Of a DNA stretch of 64,000 nt, positions 47,475 through 57,184 are shown piece after piece (within the stretch, counting starts at the first letter, position 1; every line of letters begins with the position of its first letter). Both the position numbers and the translations under genes were made by a program. This DNA is from Planctomycetota bacterium. GTDB taxonomy: Bacteria; Planctomycetota; Planctomycetia; Pirellulales; UBA1268. The DNA lies in assembly GCA_018970605.1 (NCBI GenBank), contig JAGWWA010000003.1:1-64000 (forward strand). Direction: 5' to 3'. The notes under the pieces were generated by a model. The model had not been told where the DNA came from and searched no databases. It was given only the letters and a program-made list of their open reading frames with translations.

Positions 47475-47622
47475 TGGTGCGAATGGTGGCTCGCTTTTTA
47501 AGCAGGTTCCGCACACGTCAGCGTGTCGCGCGGGTGCGACGATCGGCGGCCGGATTCACGCGTGCGCGACAACTGCGAGGCCACCAGCAGCAGAAAAACA
47601 GCCTGTTTTGTGAGTGATGGCT

Positions 47623-47639
47623 TTGGCACGCGACGTGCA
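47623..47639 (+). promoter_or_regulatory. Sigma-54 (-24/-12) promoter of glnB
   Basis: TTGGCACG-CGAC-GTGCA; GG and GC dinucleotides separated by exactly 10 nt, about 100 nt upstream of glnB. Confidence 0.75.
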
Positions 47640-47651
47640 GTTCCGTGATAG

Positions 47652-48074
<423 letters not shown>

Positions 48075-48086
48075 TTGGCATCGCAG

Positions 48087-48133
48087 ACCCGCGGGGGCCG
48101 TCCAAGGCCCCCGCGGGTGCTTGCTGCCACCCT
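48087..48133 (+). terminator. Terminator-like hairpin downstream of glnB
   Basis: Perfect 13-bp stem ACCCGCGGGGGCC / GGCCCCCGCGGGT, 6-nt loop, T-rich run (CCCTTTTTCCTTT) about 12 nt downstream. Confidence 0.65.
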
Positions 48134-48176
48134 TTTTCCTTTCTGCAAACCACCGGGCGACCTATCCGCAAGGCGA

Positions 48177-48316
48177 GCGAGGGGCTGCCCGTGCCCGGGA
48201 GCCGGGCTGTGGGAGCAAGCGAAGCCATGGATGGCGAAGCGCAGCGGACACGCAGCGAACGGAGGCCCGGAAGGCCGACGTGAGCGTCCGGCGACGGGCA
48301 TGGGCAGTCCCTCGCG
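48177..48316. repeat. MITE-like dispersed element, copy 3 (family A)
   Basis: GAGGGGCTGCCCGTGCCCG ... CGGGCATGGGCAGTCCCTC termini; core shared with 2335-2470 and 28423-28560. Confidence 0.85.
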
Positions 48317-48334
48317 CTGAGGCTGCGCCGGCGT

Positions 48335-48365
48335 GCCCCCATCGCTTACGCGATTGGGCTTCCTG
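48335..48365 (+). repeat. Family-C repeat
   Basis: GCCCCCATCGCTTACGCGATTGGGCTTCCTG. Confidence 0.65.
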
Positions 48366-48457
48366 AGTTTGCAGTGAGCGTCCGGCGACGGGCATGGACA
48401 GGCATGACGCCATCGCCCACAATCCGCTGACGTTTGAGTGACTCCCGGAGTGATCGC

Positions 48458-49906
48458 ATGACAACGTGGCCCGTCCATGGCACGATCGATGGTCCTATCG
48501 TCATGATCGGCTTTGGTTCGATCGGTCGGGGCACGCTGCCGCTGCTTGAGCGACACTTCGCGTTTGACCGCTCCCGGCTGGTGGTCATCGATCCGGACGA
48601 CAGCAGCCGCGACATCCTCGACCGCCACGGGGTTCGGTTCATCCATCAGGCCGTGACCCGCGACCGCTATCGGCATCTTCTCGAGCCGCTGCTCACGACC
48701 GGCGGGCAGGCATTCTGCGTCAATCTCTCGGTCGATACGTCGTCGCTCGACATCATGCGACTCTGTCGGGAGGTCGGGGCGCTCTACATCGACACGGTGG
48801 TCGAGCCCTGGCCGGGCTTCTACTTCGACCGCAGTGCCGGTCCCGAGGCTCGCACCAACAACGCCCTGCGGGCGACGGTCCGCGAGGAGAAGGCCCGGCA
48901 TCCCGGCGGCACCACCGCCGTCTCCTGCTGCGGCGCCAATCCCGGCATGGTTTCCTGGTTCGTCAAGCAGGCACTGGTGGATCTCGCCCGCGATCTGGGC
49001 CGCAGGCTGCCCACACCGGCCGCCGACGATCAGCCCGGCTGGGCGAGGATGATGCGGGATCTCGGCGTCAAGGGAATTCACATCGCCGAACGCGACACCC
49101 AGCGGTCGCGGAATCCCAAGCCGATGAACGTGTTCGTCAATACGTGGAGCGTCGAGGGCTTCCTTTCCGAGGGCATGCAGCCGGCGGAACTCGGCTGGGG
49201 CACGCACGAGAAGTGGCTGCCTGAGAACGGCCGCCTGGAGACGATCGGTTCCAAGGCCGGCGCCTATCTGCTCCAGCCCGGGGCCAACACCCGGGTTCGC
49301 TCCTGGTGTCCGACGCCCGGTCCGCAGTACGGCTTTCTCGTCACGCACAACGAGTCGATCTCGATCGCCGACTACTTTACGGTTCGCGACGGCACGTCCG
49401 GCGGCGGCTGCGTCTACCGTCCCACCTGTCACTACGCCTACCATCCCGCCGATGACGCCGTGTTGTCGCTTCATGAGCTCTTCGGCCGTGCCGGCGCTCG
49501 TCAGGAGCGGATCCACATCCTCGACGAGCACGAGATCGTCGACGGGATCGATGAGCTGGGGGTGTTGCTCTACGGCCACGAGAAGAATGCCTACTGGTAC
49601 GGCTCGCAGCTCTCCATCGACGAGACCCGCGATCTCGCTCCGTACCAGAACGCCACGGGCCTGCAGGTGTCGTCCGCCGTGCTCGCCGGGATGGTCTGGG
49701 CGCTGGAAAACCCCACCGCGGGAATCGTGGAGGCCGACGAGATGGACTTCCAGCGGTGCCTGGAGGTTCAGCGTCCCTACCTCGGGCCCGTCACCGGCCA
49801 CTACACCGACTGGACGCCACTGACCGGCCGCCCCGGGCTGTTCAACGAGAACATCGACGCCAGCGACCCCTGGCAGTTCAAGAACGTCCTCGTGCACGGG
49901 GCGTGA
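48458..49906 (+). CDS. Homospermidine synthase (saccharopine dehydrogenase-like)
   Basis: MIGFGSIGRGTLPLLERHF, YIDTVVEPWPGFYFD, SCCGANPGMVSWFVKQAL, GAYLLQPGANTRVRSWCPTPG. Confidence 0.88.
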   Translation: MTTWPVHGTIDGPIVMIGFGSIGRGTLPLLERHFAFDRSRLVVIDPDDSSRDILDRHGVRFIHQAVTRDRYRHLLEPLLTTGGQAFCVNLSVDTSSLDIMRLCREVGALYIDTVVEPWPGFYFDRSAGPEARTNNALRATVREEKARHPGGTTAVSCCGANPGMVSWFVKQALVDLARDLGRRLPTPAADDQPGWARMMRDLGVKGIHIAERDTQRSRNPKPMNVFVNTWSVEGFLSEGMQPAELGWGTHEKWLPENGRLETIGSKAGAYLLQPGANTRVRSWCPTPGPQYGFLVTHNESISIADYFTVRDGTSGGGCVYRPTCHYAYHPADDAVLSLHELFGRAGARQERIHILDEHEIVDGIDELGVLLYGHEKNAYWYGSQLSIDETRDLAPYQNATGLQVSSAVLAGMVWALENPTAGIVEADEMDFQRCLEVQRPYLGPVTGHYTDWTPLTGRPGLFNENIDASDPWQFKNVLVHGA

Positions 49907-49913
49907 CGCCCGG

Positions 49914-51326
49914 TCAGGCCGGCAGCGGCCGCGTCATCTCCACCGGCACGACCCACTGGTCGTACTGCTCCGGCGTGACATAGCCCAGGGCCACGGCGGC
50001 CGCCTTGAGGCTCGTCCCCTCGACGTGGGCCTTCTTGGCGATCTTCGCCGCCTTCTCGTAGCCGATGTGGGTGTTGAGCGCGGTGACGAGCATCAGTGAA
50101 TCGTCGAGATGATGCTTGATTCGCGCCAGGTTTGGTTCGATGCCGGTCGCACAATGGACCCGCATCGAATCGCACGCGTCGGCCATCAGGTCGGCGCTCT
50201 CGAGCACGTTGTGGATCATCAACGGCTTGAAGACGTTGAGCTGGAAGTGGCCCTGCGACCCGCCGAAGGCCACGGCCGCGTCGTTGCCGAACACCTGGAC
50301 GCAGACCATCGTCATCGCTTCGCATTGGGTGGGGTTCACCTTGCCCGGCATGATCGAGCTGCCGGGCTCGTTCTCGGGGATCGAGATCTCGCCGATCCCG
50401 CACCGCGGCCCCGAGGCCAGCAGGCGGATGTCGCTGGCGATCTTGAACAGCGCCATCGCCAGGCCGCGTTCCGCGGCGCTCATGTCGACCATGGCGTCGT
50501 GGGCGGCCAGCGCCGAAAACTTGTTGGCTGCCGACACGAACGGGTGGCCCGTCTCCTTGGCGATGGAGGCCGCCGCCACGTCGCCGAACCGCGGGTGGGC
50601 GTTGAGGCCCGTGCCGACGGCGGTGCCGCCGATCGCGAGTTCGTAGAGGCCGGGGAGCGACCGTTCGACCGCCGCGATCCGGTCGTCGAGCTGGGCGCGC
50701 CAGCTCGAGATCTCCTGGCCGAGCGTGATCGGCGTGGCGTCCTGGAGGTGCGTGCGGCCGATCTTCACGAGGTCGGCATGCTTCTTCTCCAGTCCGAGGA
50801 AGACGTCGCGGAGCTGGCGGACGGCCGGCAACAGCCGGCTGCTGATCACATCGACGGCCGCGATGTGCATCGCCGTGGGGAACGTGTCGTTCGACGACTG
50901 GCCGCGGTTGACGTCGTCGTTGGGGTGCACCGGCTTCTTCGAGCCCATCACGCCGCCGGCGATCTCGATCGCCCGGTTCGAGATCACCTCGTTGGCGTTC
51001 ATGTTCGACTGCGTGCCGCTGCCGGTCTGGAAGACGACGAGCGGAAAGTGGTCGTCGAGCTTTCCCGCGATCACCTCGTCGGCTGCCTGCGTGATCAGCT
51101 TCACGGTCTCGGCGGGCAGCTGGCCCAGCTCGCCGTTGGCGAGCGCCGCGCACTTCTTGAGGATCCCCAGGCTCTTCTTGACCGCCCGGCCCCACTGGAA
51201 GCGATCGACGCCGATCTTGAAGTTGTCCCGCGAGCGTTCCGTCTGTGCACCCCAGTAGCGGTCGGCGGGGACCTTGATCTCCCCCATGCTGTCAGACTCG
51301 ATGCGGAAGGCGGACGCTGCGGACAT
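49914..51326 (-). CDS. fumC: Class II fumarate hydratase
   Basis: [75 protein letters not shown]. Confidence 0.95.
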   Translation of the reverse strand: MSAASAFRIESDSMGEIKVPADRYWGAQTERSRDNFKIGVDRFQWGRAVKKSLGILKKCAALANGELGQLPAETVKLITQAADEVIAGKLDDHFPLVVFQTGSGTQSNMNANEVISNRAIEIAGGVMGSKKPVHPNDDVNRGQSSNDTFPTAMHIAAVDVISSRLLPAVRQLRDVFLGLEKKHADLVKIGRTHLQDATPITLGQEISSWRAQLDDRIAAVERSLPGLYELAIGGTAVGTGLNAHPRFGDVAAASIAKETGHPFVSAANKFSALAAHDAMVDMSAAERGLAMALFKIASDIRLLASGPRCGIGEISIPENEPGSSIMPGKVNPTQCEAMTMVCVQVFGNDAAVAFGGSQGHFQLNVFKPLMIHNVLESADLMADACDSMRVHCATGIEPNLARIKHHLDDSLMLVTALNTHIGYEKAAKIAKKAHVEGTSLKAAAVALGYVTPEQYDQWVVPVEMTRPLPA

Positions 51327-51453
51327 CGGCGAGGCTCCGGAAGGTGGGTGGGTGACGGTGCCGCATTGTAGGTGGCGGACGCTGCACCGGCTGCGGCGTC
51401 CTGTCCGCGGGCCTGTGGAGCGGTCGAGCCGGGTCCGCCATCCGGTGTTTTTG

Positions 51454-53268
51454 TTACCGCGTCTCGTTCCAGAGGACCGTCACCGAGGCGGGCTCCGGCG
51501 GGGCGGCCAGCGGCAAGTGGTGCTGCACGGTGGCCGTGCGGCCCTGATGCTCGATCGTGAGGTCGTAGAGGCCGGCGTGCCCGCGGAAGCGGGCGAGGCC
51601 GGCGGCGTCGGCCGTCGTGGTCGTGTCGGTTCGCCATCGCTCGGAGACGAGTTCCCGCCAGACGCGGCCGTTGGGCTTTTCGCTGCCGTCGCGGCGGAAC
51701 AGGGCCGCTTCCGGCCGCCAGCCGGCGCCTTCCCACCAGACCCACATCAGGAAGCCCCGGTAGGCGGGATGCGAGTAGGCCGCGATCAGCGTGTCGCGGA
51801 GGTAGTCGGCCTGGAGATCCTCGTCGCCGTTGGTCATCACGTCCCACTCGGTGAGCATGAGTGCCGGCACGAGGCTTGCGAACCGGTCGCTGACCCGGAG
51901 AACCTCCTCCGGCGCGACCAGCGAGCCGGAGTGGAAGTGGCCCTGGATGCCGATGCCATCCGGCGGGGCGCCTGCATCGAGCAGCTCCTGCACGCAGGAA
52001 AAGTAGTGGTCCTGCTGGAAGCCGGGATTGAAGGTGCGGTCCTCGTTGATCCAGAGGGGCCGGTCGGTGAGCCCGCGAGCCTCGCGGATCACGTCGGTGT
52101 AGAAGCCTGATCCGAGAACGCTGCGAACGGTCTGCGGCGGGTTGGACCAGCCCACGGGATGGTTGAGCACGTCGAAATCATGGACGAACGGACCGGCCTT
52201 TTCGGCGAGCAGCCGCATGTGGCTGAGCAGCCGGTCGCGGAGCGTGGGATCGGTCGAACGGTCGCGGGAGGCGAACGAGCCCCAGACTCCCGCCACCATG
52301 TAGTGGCCTCGGATGGCCACGTTCCGCTGCCGACACCACTCCGCCGCGGCTTCCGTCCATGCCCAGCGGACGTGGTCGTCGCCGCCGCTGAGGGAATCCT
52401 CGAGTGCGCCGGGCTTGAGGTCGTTCTCGAAGACCACGGCGCTGAAGTGGCGGTCGATCGTGTCGCGGTACGTCCGCCAACGCGTGTCGCCGGGCTTGAA
52501 AAACTCCCCCTTGATCGTGCCGCCGAAGAGAAACTCATGGCGGGCAAGTCGGGCTCGTACCGTCGCTGTTGGAAGCGGCCTGCCTGACTCGTCCAGCAGC
52601 CGGAGCCCAAACTCTCGAACGCGGTGCTTCTCGATGCGGGCGATCGCGTCCGTGCGCCAGGCCGCGTCGGCCTCGCGGCCGGGGTAGTGGATGGCGGCCC
52701 GGGGCAGATCGGCAAGCCGCACGCCCCGCCGGTGGTTCGTGACGATCACGTCGGCGATCTGGAGCCGCTGTGGTCGATCGCCAAGCTGGAAGGCGAGCAC
52801 CGCCTTCCCGGGGATCGCCTCGACGCCAGCCAGAAAAGGCACGTCGATTCGCCGCCACTCGCCGTCGATCGTGAAGCCGCCCATGCCCAGCTTCGGGCTG
52901 CCGGGTGTCCTGTTTTCCACGGCGATGATCCCGCCGGCGGTGCCATCCGGCGGCGGCCGCTCCGCCCGTGCCCAGAACGTGATCAGCACGGCGTCGCCTG
53001 CGGCTACGGGGCCGTCGAGTGGAATCGCGAGCTGCACCGACCAGAGCCGCAGCCCCGCACGCGCGGTGTCGATTGTCCAGCCGTGAGGCCGCCCCGGGAC
53101 GCCGTCGAGCGGGCCGAAGGTGCCGCTGGCCACCGCGTCCGCCACGGTGAACGACGCCTGGGCGAGGGCCTCGGCCGAGATCACCGACGTGGCGTCCTCG
53201 GCTGCGCGGGCAAACGCCGTGGCCACGGTCAGCAGCATCAGGCAGGTAAAAACGTGCGGGGATTTCAT
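51454..53268 (-). CDS. Glycoside hydrolase family 10-like (endo-xylanase-like) secreted protein
   Basis: [92 protein letters not shown]. Confidence 0.82.
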   Translation of the reverse strand: MKSPHVFTCLMLLTVATAFARAAEDATSVISAEALAQASFTVADAVASGTFGPLDGVPGRPHGWTIDTARAGLRLWSVQLAIPLDGPVAAGDAVLITFWARAERPPPDGTAGGIIAVENRTPGSPKLGMGGFTIDGEWRRIDVPFLAGVEAIPGKAVLAFQLGDRPQRLQIADVIVTNHRRGVRLADLPRAAIHYPGREADAAWRTDAIARIEKHRVREFGLRLLDESGRPLPTATVRARLARHEFLFGGTIKGEFFKPGDTRWRTYRDTIDRHFSAVVFENDLKPGALEDSLSGGDDHVRWAWTEAAAEWCRQRNVAIRGHYMVAGVWGSFASRDRSTDPTLRDRLLSHMRLLAEKAGPFVHDFDVLNHPVGWSNPPQTVRSVLGSGFYTDVIREARGLTDRPLWINEDRTFNPGFQQDHYFSCVQELLDAGAPPDGIGIQGHFHSGSLVAPEEVLRVSDRFASLVPALMLTEWDVMTNGDEDLQADYLRDTLIAAYSHPAYRGFLMWVWWEGAGWRPEAALFRRDGSEKPNGRVWRELVSERWRTDTTTTADAAGLARFRGHAGLYDLTIEHQGRTATVQHHLPLAAPPEPASVTVLWNETR

Positions 53269-53302
53269 GGACGATGTCGTGGCGGTGGTGCCACCCGCGG
53301 CC

Positions 53303-54001
53303 TCACTGCATTCGCCGGTAGCGCTCGACGGCGTGGTGCCGGGAATGAACGTGAAGCTTCTTGTAGATGCGGCGGATGTAGGTGATCACGGTGTTGCGGC
53401 TGACGCCAAGCTGCTTGGCGACCTCCTTGTACATCGCGCCGGCGGCCAGCAGGTCGAGCACCTCGCGCTCGCGCGGGGCGAGTTCCAGCATCTCGTTCCC
53501 CTTGGGAAGCGGTGCCACGTGCACCGGTGCATGCCGCTCGAAGGACCGCACGATGCGCCTCGCCACCATGCTCGACATCGGCGAGCCACCCTCGACGACG
53601 TCACGGATCGCGGCGAGCAGTTCGTCGACCCGGACAGGCTTGATCAGGTAGCCGTGGGCACCGGCGGCGAGGGCGTCGAAGAGGATGTCGCCGTCCTGGT
53701 AGAGCGTGAGCATCACGAACTCCGTGGAGGGCATGGTCGGCGCAAGCCTCCGCACGCAGTCGACGCCGGTGCCGTCGGGAAGGTTGACGTCGACGAGCAC
53801 CACCTTCGGCGCGGCCGTCGGAATGCCCGCGATGGCTTCGGCCACCGAGCGAAACTCGCCCACGCAGCGGCAGTCTGCCGCGCTTTCGATGATCTCGCGG
53901 AGGCTCGCGCGGGTGCCGGAATCATCCTCGATCAGGGCCACGTTGATCGGATCCGACGCCGGGGACTGGGCCAGTTCCTTCGGGCCTCGCTCAGCTGTCA
54001 T
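53303..54001 (-). CDS. NarL/LuxR-family response regulator
   Basis: NVALIEDDSGTRASLREII, VVLVDVNLPDGTGVD, GYLIKPV; LAPREREVLDLLAAGAMYKEVAKQLGVSRNTVITYIRRIYKKL. Confidence 0.92.
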   Translation of the reverse strand: MTAERGPKELAQSPASDPINVALIEDDSGTRASLREIIESAADCRCVGEFRSVAEAIAGIPTAAPKVVLVDVNLPDGTGVDCVRRLAPTMPSTEFVMLTLYQDGDILFDALAAGAHGYLIKPVRVDELLAAIRDVVEGGSPMSSMVARRIVRSFERHAPVHVAPLPKGNEMLELAPREREVLDLLAAGAMYKEVAKQLGVSRNTVITYIRRIYKKLHVHSRHHAVERYRRMQ

Positions 54002-57000
54002 GAATTGTCTCCAGGGGTGTCGTGCCGGTGCCGTGGCGCCGAAAAGTCAACGGGAACGCGGAACGTCACGGTCGTTCCCGAGTGGGGTGTGGAGGCGATG
54101 GCGACGCTGCCGCCCACCTCGCCGATGCGGTGTCGCATGTTGGCCAGTCCGTCCTGTTCGGCCGCGGGTGGGCGATCGGTCGCGAAGCCGACGCCGTCGT
54201 CACGAACCGCGGCGTTGATCGACGCTTCATCGACGCGGATCGAGAAGTCGACGTGGTTCGCCTTCGCGTGGCGGAGCACGTTCTGCAGGGCCTCGCGGAT
54301 CGCCAGGCAGACGTGGTGTCGCACGTGCGTCGGCAGCGGCCGCTCGTCGGGCGGGCCGTCGGGCACGTCGAGCCGCAGCGAGAGATCGCCGGCGTGCACG
54401 AACTCCTCGACGTCCTGCACGACGTAGGAAATGAACTGGGCCACGGTGTCATTGCGGGGATTCACCGCCCAGACGATCTCGTCGACCGAGCGGGCAAGGC
54501 TCCGGGCGCTGCGGTAGATGGCGTCGAGCCGGTCAGGGAGGTTCGTCTGGGGGGCCGCTCCCTTGCGGGCGAGGTCGCTCATCATCGCCATGCGCGTCAG
54601 GCCTGCGCCAAGGCTGTCGTGGATGTCTCGGGCGATTCTCGCGCGCTCGCGGTCCATCGCCCGCTGCCATTCGAGCGCCTCGATCACCCGCCGCGACCGC
54701 CGTCGAGTCACCTCGCGTGCGATCGCTGCGGCCGTGCCCGCGAGGGCGACGCCGAAGGCCGCCAGCGTCGTCGGCCGTCGCCACCACGGGGTCGCGACCA
54801 TCACCGGGAGCGATGCCACCGGAAAGTCGCGGTCGGTTTCGCCGGCGATCGACCGAACCTCGAAGACGTGCTCGCCGGGAGGCAGCGATGCGTAGTCGCG
54901 GCGGTTGGCCCGGCTCGGGGATGCCCATGCGTCATCCACTCCGGAGAGCCGCGTCTGGTGCAGCGGGGGTGTGGACCAGTGGAGCCCGGGCGTCTCGAAC
55001 CGGAACCCGTATGGCACGTCCGTGTCGCGAGACACCCGCGGCCCGGCGGCCGTCGATGTGGCCGAGGCGATGGTGGCGGGATCGAACCGCATCATCCCGT
55101 TCGAAACCGGCACGGTGATCCGCTCCAACCGCTGGTCGCCCGTGCGAAAGGGGCGGTTCATCCGGCCGATGCACTCCGCATCGCCGACGCCATCGAGGGG
55201 GCCGAGGATCACGCCGCGGACGATCGAGAGTTGGCCCTGGGCGAGCTGCTCGAGATCGGCGAGCCGCAATCCCTGGAGGTGGCCGCTGCGGGTGGCGATC
55301 CAGAGCCGTCCCAACGTGTCTTCCTCGATCTGTCGGACGGTGTCGTCGACGAGCCCGGTGGCCGTGGACAGCCGCAGGGGTGGACTGCCGGTGCGGTGGC
55401 GGACCAGACCCCGCTCTCCCCCGATCCACAGGTCGCCGTGCGAATCGCGGCGAAACACGATCGTCCTCCGCCCGGGCATGTCGGCTGCGGCAAGGATTTG
55501 GCTCGTGCTGCCGTCGGCGGCGACCCGCTCCACACCCCTGCTCTGGATGGCGGCGAGCATCGAGCCATCATCTTCCGCGGCAAGGCCGATCACCACGGGT
55601 TGCGCGGTGCGGTCAGCGGGCGTGATCGTCCGGAAGGAGTCGGTCGCTTCATCGTGAACCGCCAGGCCGTTGGCGGTCGCCGCCCAGATGCGGCCCGTCG
55701 CATCGCAGACGAGCGCGTTGATGTTGCGGAGTTCGCGGAACGGCTCGGCGGGCTTCGTCACCTGGGTCACCCGGCCATCCTCGATGCGCAGGATGAAGTT
55801 GTCCTGCGTTCCCACCCAGACGCGTCCCGCCCCGTCCTCCTGGATGGCCGTCGGCACCGACGCGCCGGCGAGCGAACCGATCGGACTGATGGAGCCCGAG
55901 GTGAACGGGGCGAGGGCCGCCACGATTCCTGGGCTGCCCACGAGCAGGGATCCGTCGGCCCGCTCGAATGCGGCGCGGCAGTCGGCGACCGGCTCCACGT
56001 GGAGCGTGGTGCGCCGCACCGCGAGCAGGCCGCCGAAGCAGGCCGCCCAGATGCCCCCCTGTCGGTCGCCGACGATCGCACCGGTTCGCAGCGAGAAGCC
56101 GGGCAGCCCGCTGGTCACCTGCTCTGCGATGCCGTCGCGGCAGGCGATGATCCCGTTGTGGCTCGAGATCCAGACGGTGCCGTCGGCGGTCCACGAGATC
56201 TTGCCGCTGCGGCGATAGTCGGCATCCGGCAGGATCGGCGGCAGTCGCTGCCAGCCGTCGGCGCCGCGGACCGCGCCGCATTCGGGCAGCAGTGCCAGCG
56301 GGCCCTCGGGGCAGAAGCTCAGGGAGATGACGTCGCCACCGGTCGCCATGTCGGACACGATCTCGAGCGGCGTCACGAGCCCTCGCGAGATCGAGCCGCG
56401 CCGAATATCCCCGGGACGGAGCGTGTCGCCCCAGAGCCAGAGTTCTCCCGATGTCGGATCGATGTCTCCATATCGCCACAGCACCCGCCGGTCGTTGCGG
56501 ACGACGGTTGCGACCTCGCGAAACCGCTTGCCGTCGAAGGCGTGCACCTCGTTCGGGCCCACGAGCACCGGCTGGCCTGCGGTGGTGAACGCGAGGCTGT
56601 TGAACCGTCCTTGGGGATGGACGTGCACGGTCCACCGGCGGCGGCTCGATCGGCGGTTGTCGCCGTGCAGCATCGCCGCGGCGCGGCCCCCCTGGACCCA
56701 GAGCCGCCCTTCACGGTCGAAGCCGATGTTCGAGAAGCCGCCGATCGCCTCCCGCACGGGATTGGTGAGGGCCGTGGGGAGCGGCTCGAAGGAGATGCCG
56801 TCGAAGCGGGCGATCCGCGTCGGTGTGGTGCAGTACAGCGAGCCGTCGGGGGCGAAGGCGACGCCGTTGACGGGTGCCTCGGGGAGACCGTCTTCGATCG
56901 TCCACCACTGGATCGCAAATCGGCCGGTGCGATCGAGCGTGGAGGCCGCCGGGGCTGGCACGGACGGCACGAGGATCGCTGCAAGCATCACGCCGGCGCA

Positions 57001-57042
57001 CAGCAGCGCGGATAGCCGGGCACCGCGCGCTGGAAACCGCAT
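53998..57042 (-). CDS. Sensor histidine kinase with periplasmic two-component-regulator propeller (Reg_prop) and Y_Y_Y-like domain, HisKA_3
   Basis: Repeated GRLWIATRSGHL/GRVWVGTQDNFI blades; TM; ERARIARDIHDSLGAGLTRMAMMSDLARKG; ATPase DGVGFATDRP...GLANMRHRIGEVGGSV; 4-nt overlap with response regulator. Confidence 0.9.
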   Translation of the reverse strand: MRFPARGARLSALLCAGVMLAAILVPSVPAPAASTLDRTGRFAIQWWTIEDGLPEAPVNGVAFAPDGSLYCTTPTRIARFDGISFEPLPTALTNPVREAIGGFSNIGFDREGRLWVQGGRAAAMLHGDNRRSSRRRWTVHVHPQGRFNSLAFTTAGQPVLVGPNEVHAFDGKRFREVATVVRNDRRVLWRYGDIDPTSGELWLWGDTLRPGDIRRGSISRGLVTPLEIVSDMATGGDVISLSFCPEGPLALLPECGAVRGADGWQRLPPILPDADYRRSGKISWTADGTVWISSHNGIIACRDGIAEQVTSGLPGFSLRTGAIVGDRQGGIWAACFGGLLAVRRTTLHVEPVADCRAAFERADGSLLVGSPGIVAALAPFTSGSISPIGSLAGASVPTAIQEDGAGRVWVGTQDNFILRIEDGRVTQVTKPAEPFRELRNINALVCDATGRIWAATANGLAVHDEATDSFRTITPADRTAQPVVIGLAAEDDGSMLAAIQSRGVERVAADGSTSQILAAADMPGRRTIVFRRDSHGDLWIGGERGLVRHRTGSPPLRLSTATGLVDDTVRQIEEDTLGRLWIATRSGHLQGLRLADLEQLAQGQLSIVRGVILGPLDGVGDAECIGRMNRPFRTGDQRLERITVPVSNGMMRFDPATIASATSTAAGPRVSRDTDVPYGFRFETPGLHWSTPPLHQTRLSGVDDAWASPSRANRRDYASLPPGEHVFEVRSIAGETDRDFPVASLPVMVATPWWRRPTTLAAFGVALAGTAAAIAREVTRRRSRRVIEALEWQRAMDRERARIARDIHDSLGAGLTRMAMMSDLARKGAAPQTNLPDRLDAIYRSARSLARSVDEIVWAVNPRNDTVAQFISYVVQDVEEFVHAGDLSLRLDVPDGPPDERPLPTHVRHHVCLAIREALQNVLRHAKANHVDFSIRVDEASINAAVRDDGVGFATDRPPAAEQDGLANMRHRIGEVGGSVAIASTPHSGTTVTFRVPVDFSAPRHRHDTPGDNS

Positions 57043-57184
57043 GTCTGCCGCCTCGACTCACGCCACGCACGGGCGTCGACTCCACACCGTCGAGATTGTA
57101 TCGCACCGCGGTGGGCGGCTGGTGACGGCGTCCCGCCGCCGCCACGGTCGCACCTTTATGCGACGGGTTGGGCGTCGCCGGGGC

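Noticed and set aside
48087-48118. glnB 3' hairpin as a riboswitch or sRNA
   Set aside because: A single perfect GC hairpin followed by a T-rich stretch is more simply a terminator.
54022-57015. 997-aa plus-strand ORF opposite the sensor kinase
   Set aside because: Antisense shadow ORF in high-GC DNA; no recognisable domain, low-complexity Arg/Gly/His/Asp-rich composition, and the opposite strand encodes a clear histidine kinase.
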